This document shows positions 1-6,196 of a DNA stretch of 17,099 nucleotides, in pieces. Within the stretch, counting starts at the first letter, position 1. The number at the start of each line of letters is the position of its first letter. This DNA comes from an uncultured Eubacteriales bacterium (lineage in GTDB: Bacteria > Bacillota > Clostridia > Christensenellales > CAG-917), in assembly GCA_900547975.1 (NCBI GenBank), contig URIX01000040.1, positions 1 to 17,099 of the forward strand. The letters are read 5' to 3'. Position numbers and translations under genes: made by a program. The notes beneath the pieces were generated by a model. That model was given only the letters and a program-made list of their open reading frames with translations, did no database searches and was not told the origin of the DNA.

Positions 1-116
1 TCAAAGGCTCGCCGCCGCTGCGGCTCGTGTTCCGTCTTCGAAGTTGCAAATTCCGTTAATAAGTACGCTTCGAATGAGTTTACGCTAAAAAAGTCCGCTC
101 TACAAGTTCGCGGACG

Positions 117-153
117 GCGGTTTTATTCTCGTTCTTTGAACGGTTAAAACCGC
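117..153. repeat. Two-part hairpin in the left non-coding region
   Basis: GCGGTTTTA (117-125) pairs with TAAAACCGC (145-153), and CGTTC-TTT-GAACG nests inside. A further 6-bp repeat, GTCCGC/GCGGAC (93-98 with 110-115), precedes it. No gene is visible in positions 1-490. Confidence 0.5.
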
Positions 154-185
154 GATATTGAGATGAAGAACGCGAAGCAAACCAC

Positions 186-364
186 ATAAAACTGCGCTAA
201 ACCGATGGATAACGCGAAAGAGGCACTCGGACGGCAACCCTAATTTACTAATCGTAAATGAGTTGTCGGACGAGTGCCTCTGTAAGGAACGAAGTGACGG
301 AATAGCGATTGCTGCGCTTGTGTCAATCGCGTCCAAAGTTAGGCGCGATTTAGCACAGTTTTAT
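186..364. repeat. Nested inverted-repeat element 1
   Basis: Outer arms 186-204 and 346-364 pair in 17 of 19 positions. Inside is a long hairpin (219-281): 11-bp stem AGAGGCACTCG/CGAGTGCCTCT, a GA/GA internal loop, a 7-bp stem (232-238 with 262-268, one G/T), a CCTA/GA internal loop and a 6-bp ATTTAC/GTAAAT tip with loop TAATC. A separate 7-bp hairpin (305-311 with 324-330) sits in the right half. No coding sequence is supported here. Confidence 0.8.
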
Positions 365-368
365 CGAA

Positions 369-495
369 GTTAAACACAATCAAGCGGATAAAGAACAAGA
401 AAGAGCCATTCTCGCAGACAGAAGCGTACTTGTCGTACGTGACTGTTTGAGAGAATGGCTCTGCCGCAGTTGTTTGCCGCTTGATTGCGTTTAAC
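369..495. repeat. Nested inverted-repeat element 2, at the end of the hydrogenase gene
   Basis: Outer arms 369-387 and 477-495 pair in 18 of 19 positions. Spacers of exactly 14 bases on each side flank an inner hairpin (402-462): 12-bp stem AGAGCCATTCTC/GAGAATGGCTCT, G/A mismatch, 7-bp stem CAGACAG/CTGTTTG with one G/T, AAG/TGA internal loop, and a CGTAC/GTACG tip with loop TTGTC. The right arm covers the stop codon of the group-B hydrogenase. On the minus strand the inner stem is followed by TTTCTTGTTCTTTAT, so it may also act as that operon's terminator. Confidence 0.8.
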
Positions 496-1912
496 CAAGC
501 ACTTTGACAGCGTCGGTTATGGTCTTCTCCAACGCTTCCCTTCCGTACTTGTCCACTTCGGCTTTGTTCTTCTCTCCGTGAGTGAGACAACCTGCGCCGC
601 CGATGCAGCCGCCGAGACAAGCCATACCTTCGATAAAGTTGACGTCGGAAAGATTTTTGCTCTTTTTGAGAAGGGCGATACGACATTCGTCGATACCGTC
701 GCAAGAGCAAGGTTTGAGGTCAAAGTCGATGTTCTGCTCTTTGAGAGATTGCGACAAGGAATCGCTGAGACCGCCGCATCTTGCAAAGATTCTTCCAAAG
801 TAAGAAGCGTTGTCGAGGACGCCTTCTTCAAGGGTTGTGATGTCCATATCTCTGCTGTCGAAAAGGGCTTGCAATTCCTCAAAAGTGAGTACGGAATCGA
901 CGTAGGGTTTGACTTTTTCGTCGAGGATTTCCGCTTTCTTGGCGGTGCAAGGACCTATAAACACGACTTTTGCGCCGGGCGTGGTGTCCTTGATGTACTT
1001 GGAAATCATAGCCATAGGCGAAAGGTTGTGCGAGATATGTTCGACCATATTCGGGAAGTTCTTTTTGATGTAAGACACGAACGCGGGACAGCACGAACTT
1101 GTCAGGAAGCCTTTTTCGGCGAGTTCTCTTGCTTCGGAAAGCAAAACCATATCCGCGCCGAGTGCCGCTTCGACAACCGTGTAGAATCCGAGTTCTTTAA
1201 GCCCCGTAATGACTTGACCGAGTTTTGCGTAGGTGAACTGGCTGGAAATAGAGGGCGCGACAACGGCGTAAAGTTTGTACTTCGTGTTGTTTTCGCTCTT
1301 TTTCACGAGGTCGATTACGTCGAGAATATAGGATTTGTCGGAAATTGCGCCCCATGGACATTGATATACGCACGCGCCGCATTCAATGCACTTGGAATTG
1401 TCGATTCTTGCCGCGCAGTCCTCGCCCATACTGATTGCCTTGACTTTGCAAGCCATTTCGCAAGGGCGTTTGTGGTTGGTGATTGCGCTGTACGGACAAA
1501 CCTTTGCGCACGCGCCGCATTCTTTACATTTTGTTTTGTCGATGTGTGCGACGTGCTGGCTGTCGAAAGTAAGCGCTCCGAATTTGCAAACGTCTTCGCA
1601 ACGGTGAGCAAGACAGCCTCTGCAAGCGGGGGTGACTTCGTAGCCGCCCATAGGACATTCGTCGCAAGCGATGTCGATAACCTCGATTACGTTGGGATTG
1701 TCCTTGTTGCCGCCCATAGCGAGTTTGACTCTTTCACCCAAAATCGCGCGTTCTTTGTACACGCAGCAGCGCATCGTCGGGACTTTGCCGGGAACTATGC
1801 GCTTTGGAATGTCGATGGCGTTTTTGTCGAGCGTACCTGCCCACGCCTCTCTTGCGACTTCGCGAAGAACTTTATATTTGAGATGTTGAACTTTTGTATC
1901 GAATATTCTCAT
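491..1912 (-). CDS. [FeFe] hydrogenase, group-B-like, with N-terminal 4Fe-4S clusters
   Basis: A 473-residue iron-only hydrogenase expected to reduce protons with electrons from reduced ferredoxin, in the cytoplasm (no signal peptide or membrane segment). The N-terminal part carries extra cysteines (C83, C86, C97, C100, C105, C109) and two ferredoxin-type CxxCxxCxxxC motifs (C129-C139 and C175-C185). The H-cluster domain shows all three signatures: TSSCCPAF (271-278), GPCTAKKAE (320-328) and EGMACLGGC (428-436). H-cluster ligands are C275, C322, C432 and C436; C274 is the proton-relay cysteine. A catalytic enzyme is therefore likely. GPC in place of MPC and the extra N-terminal cysteines suggest group B rather than group A; this assignment is from memory of the family. 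It resembles what is called HydA2 in Ruminococcus albus. It is last in the adhE-hydrogenase cluster, 140 bases after the phosphatase gene, with its own promoter. The start is supported by AAAGGTG just upstream. Confidence 0.93.
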   Translation of the reverse strand: MRIFDTKVQHLKYKVLREVAREAWAGTLDKNAIDIPKRIVPGKVPTMRCCVYKERAILGERVKLAMGGNKDNPNVIEVIDIACDECPMGGYEVTPACRGCLAHRCEDVCKFGALTFDSQHVAHIDKTKCKECGACAKVCPYSAITNHKRPCEMACKVKAISMGEDCAARIDNSKCIECGACVYQCPWGAISDKSYILDVIDLVKKSENNTKYKLYAVVAPSISSQFTYAKLGQVITGLKELGFYTVVEAALGADMVLLSEARELAEKGFLTSSCCPAFVSYIKKNFPNMVEHISHNLSPMAMISKYIKDTTPGAKVVFIGPCTAKKAEILDEKVKPYVDSVLTFEELQALFDSRDMDITTLEEGVLDNASYFGRIFARCGGLSDSLSQSLKEQNIDFDLKPCSCDGIDECRIALLKKSKNLSDVNFIEGMACLGGCIGGAGCLTHGEKNKAEVDKYGREALEKTITDAVKVLG

Positions 1913-1964
1913 TGTTACACCTTTTGCGCTCGTTGCGTTGTGCTTGTTGCGCTTTTGCGAGTGG

Positions 1965-1992
1965 ATTATACACCAAATCGCCCTTTACGCAA
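1965..1992 (-). promoter_or_regulatory. Internal promoter before the group-B hydrogenase
   Basis: On the minus strand TTGCGT (1987-1992), a 16-base spacer and a perfect TATAAT (1965-1970) lie in the 140-base gap after the phosphatase gene. The leader would be about 45 bases. The last hydrogenase may therefore also be transcribed alone. Confidence 0.6.
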
Positions 1993-2052
1993 TTTGATTT
2001 TGTTTCGTTTTTGCAAAAATATTTATATTTTTCGCTTATTTTCCGTTATCGA

Positions 2053-3225
2053 TTAGAAGTACGACACTTTCACGCGCTTGCCCATCTTGACGAGGCAGTC
2101 TGAAAGTTCGGTCACGAGATTCATTTTTATGCTGAAATTTATGGGCAAATCGGGGTTTTGGTGGGCGGGGTTTATGGCTCTGCCGACGAAGAAGTTGATG
2201 TCGGTCGCTTCCTCGAAAAGAAGCCTTGCCATAAGCGACGCGCCGTCGCGTTTGAAACTCCATTGCTCGTAACTTTCGTTGTCTTTGAGGTAGTCTTTTG
2301 CGTAGGTGAGCACCTTGTTCATCGTTATGACGCCCTCGGTTACGAGGTCGACGCCCTCGATTTCGGATATGGGCGGAACGTCGCTCGCCTCGAAGTCGAG
2401 AGTCGTGCGGACGGTCTTGCCGAGATACTTTGCCGCAATAGACGAAGTCGTGCCGCCGCAGACGATATGCTTGCCCTCTTTTGAGAAGAACAAAGACATC
2501 ATTCTGTCGCAATCGTCGCGGTTGGACGGCGGACCGAACAGTATGTTCATAGGCTCGCGTTTTCTTATTCTCACCACGCAAGCGGTTGCGTCGTCGCCGG
2601 GTTTTTCGCCGTAAAGTTTGTTGCACTCGTCAACGAGTATGGTCGACAGAGTTTTTGCCGTATAGCCCACGAAACTTATGCTTTCCAAAAAGGATATGAT
2701 GTCCTCTCTTTTCCAACCGAAGTTGTAGGAAAGTCCGAGTCCCGCGTGCGGACAGCCGTCGCTCATAAGCACGAATATGTCGTTTTCGCACAAATCGAGC
2801 GTGGATTTGTATATCTTTTTGCCGCCGATGACCATTTCGGTTTTCGGGAAGTCGTAGTTCTGACCGTCGCGCAAAAGAATGACGGCGGGATTGTCGTACT
2901 GTATGATTTCCGCAACGCGATTTTCGACGAGGTGCAGAATGGTGAACGTCGAGTACGCAACGCCTCGCACCGAGCATATGGGCAAAGTTGCGGCAATGGT
3001 TTCAACGCAGTCTTCGAGCGTAAGACCTTCTGCCATCATAGTGGAAATAATCTTGCTTGTGAGCGTTGAAAGAATGCTCGCCTTAACGCCGCTGCCCAGT
3101 CCGTCCGCAAGCACTACGACGGTCGAATCCTCGCTTTGATGAACAACGTCGACGTGGTCGCCGCACAACTGCTCGCCGACGTGATTTATGCTTTTGTAGC
3201 CGATGTCGGCGCAAAGGTCATTCAT
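2053..3225 (-). CDS. SpoIIE/PP2C-family protein phosphatase with an unassigned C-terminal domain
   Basis: A 390-residue soluble PPM-type phosphatase. Residues about 1-220 form the SpoIIE domain, with metal-binding motifs DGLGSG (41-46), SDG (155-157) and GDDAT (210-214). Residues about 225-390 form a second domain I cannot assign, with MNILFGPPSNRDD at its start and a glycine-rich VCGGTTSSIAAK stretch. The start codon overlaps the end of the sensory hydrogenase gene by 8 bases (ATGAATGA arrangement), with AGGAG inside that gene, so the two proteins are probably translationally coupled and work together. PPM phosphatases remove phosphate from Ser/Thr residues, in SpoIIE and RsbU from anti-anti-sigma proteins. 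No anti-sigma partner lies in the window. The likely role, inferred, is the output of the PAS/hydrogenase sensor. The opposing kinase may be the APH-fold protein two genes upstream of the sensor's [2Fe-2S] neighbours. Confidence 0.9.
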   Translation of the reverse strand: MNDLCADIGYKSINHVGEQLCGDHVDVVHQSEDSTVVVLADGLGSGVKASILSTLTSKIISTMMAEGLTLEDCVETIAATLPICSVRGVAYSTFTILHLVENRVAEIIQYDNPAVILLRDGQNYDFPKTEMVIGGKKIYKSTLDLCENDIFVLMSDGCPHAGLGLSYNFGWKREDIISFLESISFVGYTAKTLSTILVDECNKLYGEKPGDDATACVVRIRKREPMNILFGPPSNRDDCDRMMSLFFSKEGKHIVCGGTTSSIAAKYLGKTVRTTLDFEASDVPPISEIEGVDLVTEGVITMNKVLTYAKDYLKDNESYEQWSFKRDGASLMARLLFEEATDINFFVGRAINPAHQNPDLPINFSIKMNLVTELSDCLVKMGKRVKVSYF

Positions 3226-4888
3226 CTTTTATCGACTCCTTGAGTTTTGTAAGCGCGATTTTGGTTTCCGCCGCGGTTTCGCCGAGCAAGGATGCGATTT
3301 CCTGAACGATACGCATTTGCTTGTCTACGACTTTGTCTGCGGTTTCGATGGTTTGCTTGGATATACTTTCTTTCTTTTCTCTTTCTTTTTCCTCGTCGGT
3401 TATGTCGCGCATAATGCCGATATAGAGGTGATTGTCGGTGTCATAAACGACGGTAAGTTCAACGTATCTTTTATATTCCGCAAGATAAACCCTGCGATTG
3501 TGCACGTTAAACCTCGTTTTCTGCACTTCGTAGAAAACTTTGGGGTCCATAATGCGCACGACGTGCTCGCCCAGAACGTCGCTTGCCGAGCGGATGTGCA
3601 TAATGTCCATAGCCGCTTCGTTTATCTGCTGCACTTCGAACGTGTCGTTGAGCACGATTATGCCGTTCGGAGTATTGTTGACGATTCTGTCAGAGAAGCC
3701 TTCCGCCTTTTTTTGAAGATACGGCAAGCACATAGACGCTTCCGCCTTGCCCTGACAAATGGCAATCGCTTTCTCTCTGCAAGTGTTGTATCCGCAACTT
3801 CCGCAGTTGAGTTCGTCGCGCTTGCTCATCTTTCCCATTTGGCGCAACGCGGCGTCGATTTCGGTTTCGCTCGGCATCTTGTTGGTGCGCTCGATAAGAG
3901 AAAAGTACTTTCTCAAATCGTGGCTGTCGGGTTGCTCGACGACAAAGTCTTTCTTGCCCGCATACTCTGCGACCGCAAGATACTCTCTGACGGGCGAGGG
4001 GTGATATTTTTCCATAACGGGACCGCCAACGCAACTACCCACGCACGATGACATCTCGATAAACGCGTGATTGATATTGCCGTTTTCGATGTCTTTGAGC
4101 GCGGAAATGCAGTTTTCGATTCCGTCAATCGCCATATACTGATAACCGGGGGCGTCGAGATTCATAGTTTTGAGAATACCGCCTGTGGTCGGGAAGAATC
4201 TCGCTCTGCTTTCCTCTTGCGAATCCGTTTCCTTTTCGAGAGTTATTCCCTCTTGATTGAGCCATTCGGTGAGTTCCTCGTAAGTGAGAACGGCGTCCAC
4301 TATACCCTCGTAATGTTGCGCTTCGTCCTTTTTTGCCACGCAAGGTCCGATAAACACGGTTTTTGCGTTCGGGTGACGTTTTTTCAAGTCCGCGCAATGC
4401 GCTTGCATAGGCGAAAGCACGTCGGCGAGATAGGGCAATTCTTTGGGGAAATACTTTTGTATGAGCAAGTTTACCGTGTGGCAACACGACGATATGACTA
4501 TATCTCTCTTTTCCTCTCTCAAAAGTCTGTCGTACTCGTTTTTGACGACGGTTGCGCCAAGAGCCGTTTCCTCGACGTCGGCAAATCCCAACTTTTTGAG
4601 GGATTTGCGCATAGAGTTTATGCCCACGCCCTCGTAGTTTGCGATAAAGGACGGCGCGAGGCTGACGTAAACGGGATAGGACTGCAAAAGCACTTTGACT
4701 TTTTCGGTTTCGTTGACGATTTCCTTTGCGTTTTGCGGACATACGACGAAACAATGTCCGCACAAAATGCACTCGTCGCCGATAATGTGCGCCTGATTGC
4801 CCGAAAAGCGTATTGCTTTTACGGGGCAATGACGTATGCACTTATAGCAGTTTTTGCAATTCGATTTTTTGAGAGTTAAACAATCCAT
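3218..4888 (-). CDS. hydS: Sensory [FeFe]-hydrogenase-like protein with FeS and PAS domains (HydS type, group C)
   Basis: A 556-residue cytoplasmic protein. Domains in order: two 4Fe-4S ferredoxin motifs (C11-C21, C40-C50); H-cluster domain about 70-320; a further 4Fe-4S motif CGSCGYNTC with spacing C362-x2-C365-x4-C370-x16-C387; a PAS domain about 395-497 starting FSDRIVNNTPNGIIVLN; and a charged helical tail about 500-556. H-cluster ligand cysteines are all kept (C136, C183, C282, C286), but the loops are altered: ISSCCH in place of TSCCP, and EMSSCVGSC in place of ExMACxGGC. This combination is typical of the putative H2-sensing group C rather than of a turnover enzyme. It overlaps the phosphatase gene by 8 bases, so it probably controls that protein; phosphatase-linked group C members are known (C3 in the HydDB scheme, as I recall). 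The start is supported by GAGGGAATATG. The symbol follows R. albus usage; the H2-sensor role is inferred. Confidence 0.92.
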   Translation of the reverse strand: MDCLTLKKSNCKNCYKCIRHCPVKAIRFSGNQAHIIGDECILCGHCFVVCPQNAKEIVNETEKVKVLLQSYPVYVSLAPSFIANYEGVGINSMRKSLKKLGFADVEETALGATVVKNEYDRLLREEKRDIVISSCCHTVNLLIQKYFPKELPYLADVLSPMQAHCADLKKRHPNAKTVFIGPCVAKKDEAQHYEGIVDAVLTYEELTEWLNQEGITLEKETDSQEESRARFFPTTGGILKTMNLDAPGYQYMAIDGIENCISALKDIENGNINHAFIEMSSCVGSCVGGPVMEKYHPSPVREYLAVAEYAGKKDFVVEQPDSHDLRKYFSLIERTNKMPSETEIDAALRQMGKMSKRDELNCGSCGYNTCREKAIAICQGKAEASMCLPYLQKKAEGFSDRIVNNTPNGIIVLNDTFEVQQINEAAMDIMHIRSASDVLGEHVVRIMDPKVFYEVQKTRFNVHNRRVYLAEYKRYVELTVVYDTDNHLYIGIMRDITDEEKEREKKESISKQTIETADKVVDKQMRIVQEIASLLGETAAETKIALTKLKESIKDE

Positions 4889-4918
4889 ATTCCCTCTTTA
4901 TTTCGTTTGCCGCTCGAC

Positions 4919-5176
4919 TTATTGTTCTTGTGTGAGAGGCAAAATTTTGGTTTGGAAAAATTCTTTGAAGTTATCTCTTGTTATACCGGGGTAAACGTCG
5001 TCGTTTACGGCGACGGTTACGCCCACTCTGTTGCACGTTCCAAAACAAAAACTTCCCGAAAGCACTATTTCGCCTTCGAGATGTCTTTGTTCGATTTCGC
5101 CGCGAAGAAGCTCGACTATCTCCTGCGAACCTTTGAGATGGCAAGAACTGCCGACGCAAATCCGAATTATTATCAT
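4919..5176 (-). CDS. Thioredoxin-like [2Fe-2S] ferredoxin (NuoE/HydC-type domain), first of the pair next to hydS
   Basis: A short 85-residue protein. I chose the internal ATG at 5176 rather than the longer open frame because homology-like sequence starts there (MIIIRICVGSSCHLKGS), an AAAGG site sits 9 bases upstream, and the longer form would run into the preceding gene. It has C7-x4-C12 and C44-x3-C48, the pattern of thioredoxin-fold [2Fe-2S] proteins such as the C-terminal domain of NuoE and HydC. It should be a one-electron carrier or an electron-transfer subunit. Its start is 1 base after the stop of its paralogue, and hydS follows after 30 bases. No NADH-binding NuoF/HydB-type partner is in the cluster, so this is not an ordinary bifurcating HydABC set. 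Its partner is not shown by the sequence; either hydrogenase is possible. Confidence 0.88.
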   Translation of the reverse strand: MIIIRICVGSSCHLKGSQEIVELLRGEIEQRHLEGEIVLSGSFCFGTCNRVGVTVAVNDDVYPGITRDNFKEFFQTKILPLTQEQ

Positions 5177-5177
5177 A

Positions 5178-5420
5178 TTATTTAACCTTTGCGAGAATTT
5201 CCTTTGCAAAGAAGTCGTCGGTGGATTCGGGCGTGAGCGAGAAAAACGCGTCGTCAACCGTTACGCATACGCCCTGTTGGCACTTGCCCATACAGAACGT
5301 ACCGCCGAGCTCCACTTTGTCTTTGAGATTGTTTTTTGCGATGAGATATTGCAGTTGTTCCACAACTTGTCTCGATCCTTTGATGTGGCAGGAACTGCCG
5401 ATACAAACCGTTACTTTCAT
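5178..5420 (-). CDS. Thioredoxin-like [2Fe-2S] ferredoxin, second of the pair
   Basis: An 80-residue paralogue of the downstream protein, starting MKVTVCIGSSCHIKGSR, with C6-x4-C11 and C43-x3-C47 as probable [2Fe-2S] ligands and one extra cysteine (C52). The start at 5420 is preferred over an upstream ATG at 5531 because AGAGGGG lies 5 bases upstream and the longer version would overlap about 100 bases of the kinase gene with unrelated sequence. It begins 14 bases after the kinase gene and ends 1 base before its paralogue. The tandem arrangement suggests gene duplication followed by divergence. Electron transfer to or from the neighbouring hydrogenases, or a redox signal into HydS, are the likeliest roles; both are inference. 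Confidence 0.88.
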   Translation of the reverse strand: MKVTVCIGSSCHIKGSRQVVEQLQYLIAKNNLKDKVELGGTFCMGKCQQGVCVTVDDAFFSLTPESTDDFFAKEILAKVK

Positions 5421-5434
5421 ATTTTCCCCTCTCT

Positions 5435-6184
5435 TTATTGAAATTCCGCAACGTCTATCCAAGACATAAGGAATTCTCTTTCTTTTTCGTGTCCTTTGAC
5501 CGATTGCGAAGCGGCAACGATAGGCATCCATTTTTGGACGTATCTCTTGTCCGTGCCGCTCTTTTGGCAGAACAGGTCGAGATATTTTTCCGCGCCCTCG
5601 ATGTCGCCTGCCAGCCAGAACAACATATACGTTCTGGCAACGTCAGCAGAAGCGTTGCCCTGCGTTGCGTGCGACCAGTCGATGAAATACGCCGTGCCGT
5701 CGTCTTTTATTATGATGTTGGACGGATTGAAGTCGCCGTGGCAGAGTTTGTTGTGCTTGGGCATTCCTTCGAGCCTTGTGTGCAACTCATATTTTATACT
5801 TTCGTCAAGATTAGTCAAGTCGATTTTTCTGTTCATCTTGTCGCGAAGTTTGGTGAGCAAGGGGCATTTTTTGGATTGAACCTCGATTTGCAAGTCGACG
5901 AACTTTTCGAGATACTCGTCTTTCTTGTCGGGGTTTTCTTCCATAAGTCTTGCAAGGGTTTTGCCTTGAATGTACTCGGAAACGATTGCCCATTTGCCGT
6001 CGATTTTGGTAACCTCGATGATTTTGGGAACGTTGAGACCCGTTTCCTCGACTCTCGCTTGGTTGAGAGCCTCGTTGAGTACGTCCACTTTAGAGAAATC
6101 GTCGTCGAAAACTTTGACGCAGTATTCCCCGTCGCGGTAAACGGTTTTGTTTGTTCTTACGGCAATAATTCTGTCAAGATTCAT
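5435..6184 (-). CDS. Aminoglycoside-phosphotransferase-fold kinase
   Basis: A 249-residue soluble kinase-like protein. The catalytic loop HGDFNPSN (149-156, base D151, metal-binding N156) and the IDW motif (168-170, metal-binding D169) are intact, and a lysine in CVKVF (K24) fits the ATP-binding position of the N-lobe. It looks like the phosphotransferase family often annotated as TIGR02172 in anaerobes (from memory). Members phosphorylate small molecules or, less often, proteins, so the substrate is unknown. It lies 12 bases after adhE and 14 bases before the [2Fe-2S] pair, firmly inside the operon, with AGGAGGAAAATATG at its start. A resistance function is unlikely here. In R. albus 7 a related operon is reported to carry a protein kinase and a protein phosphatase, so a role opposite the PP2C protein is attractive but unproven. 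Confidence 0.87.
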   Translation of the reverse strand: MNLDRIIAVRTNKTVYRDGEYCVKVFDDDFSKVDVLNEALNQARVEETGLNVPKIIEVTKIDGKWAIVSEYIQGKTLARLMEENPDKKDEYLEKFVDLQIEVQSKKCPLLTKLRDKMNRKIDLTNLDESIKYELHTRLEGMPKHNKLCHGDFNPSNIIIKDDGTAYFIDWSHATQGNASADVARTYMLFWLAGDIEGAEKYLDLFCQKSGTDKRYVQKWMPIVAASQSVKGHEKEREFLMSWIDVAEFQ

Positions 6185-6196
6185 ATTTTCCTCCTC

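Noticed and set aside
369..495. Integron attC site
   Set aside because: The arm ends read GTTAAAC ... GTTTAAC, which resembles core sites, but an attC has RYYYAAC on the left and GTTRRRY on the right, the opposite orientation. No integrase or cassette array is present.
100..710. Small open frames in the left non-coding region (100-336 and 339-710 on the minus strand)
   Set aside because: They run through long inverted repeats or into the hydrogenase gene, with low-complexity translations and no ribosome binding site.
485..2056. A 523-codon plus-strand open frame over the group-B hydrogenase, and a similar minus-strand frame over the DUF2804 gene (15822-16763)
   Set aside because: Both are shadows of clearly recognisable genes on the other strand and have no ribosome site or recognisable fold.
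4919..5531. HydABC electron-bifurcating hydrogenase complex
   Set aside because: NuoE/HydC-type domains are present, but no NuoF/HydB flavin-NADH subunit lies in the cluster, and the hydrogenases lack group A3 features.
5435..6184. Antibiotic resistance phosphotransferase
   Set aside because: The fold fits, but the gene is embedded in a fermentation operon with matching ribosome site style and no mobile element, so a resistance role is not supported.
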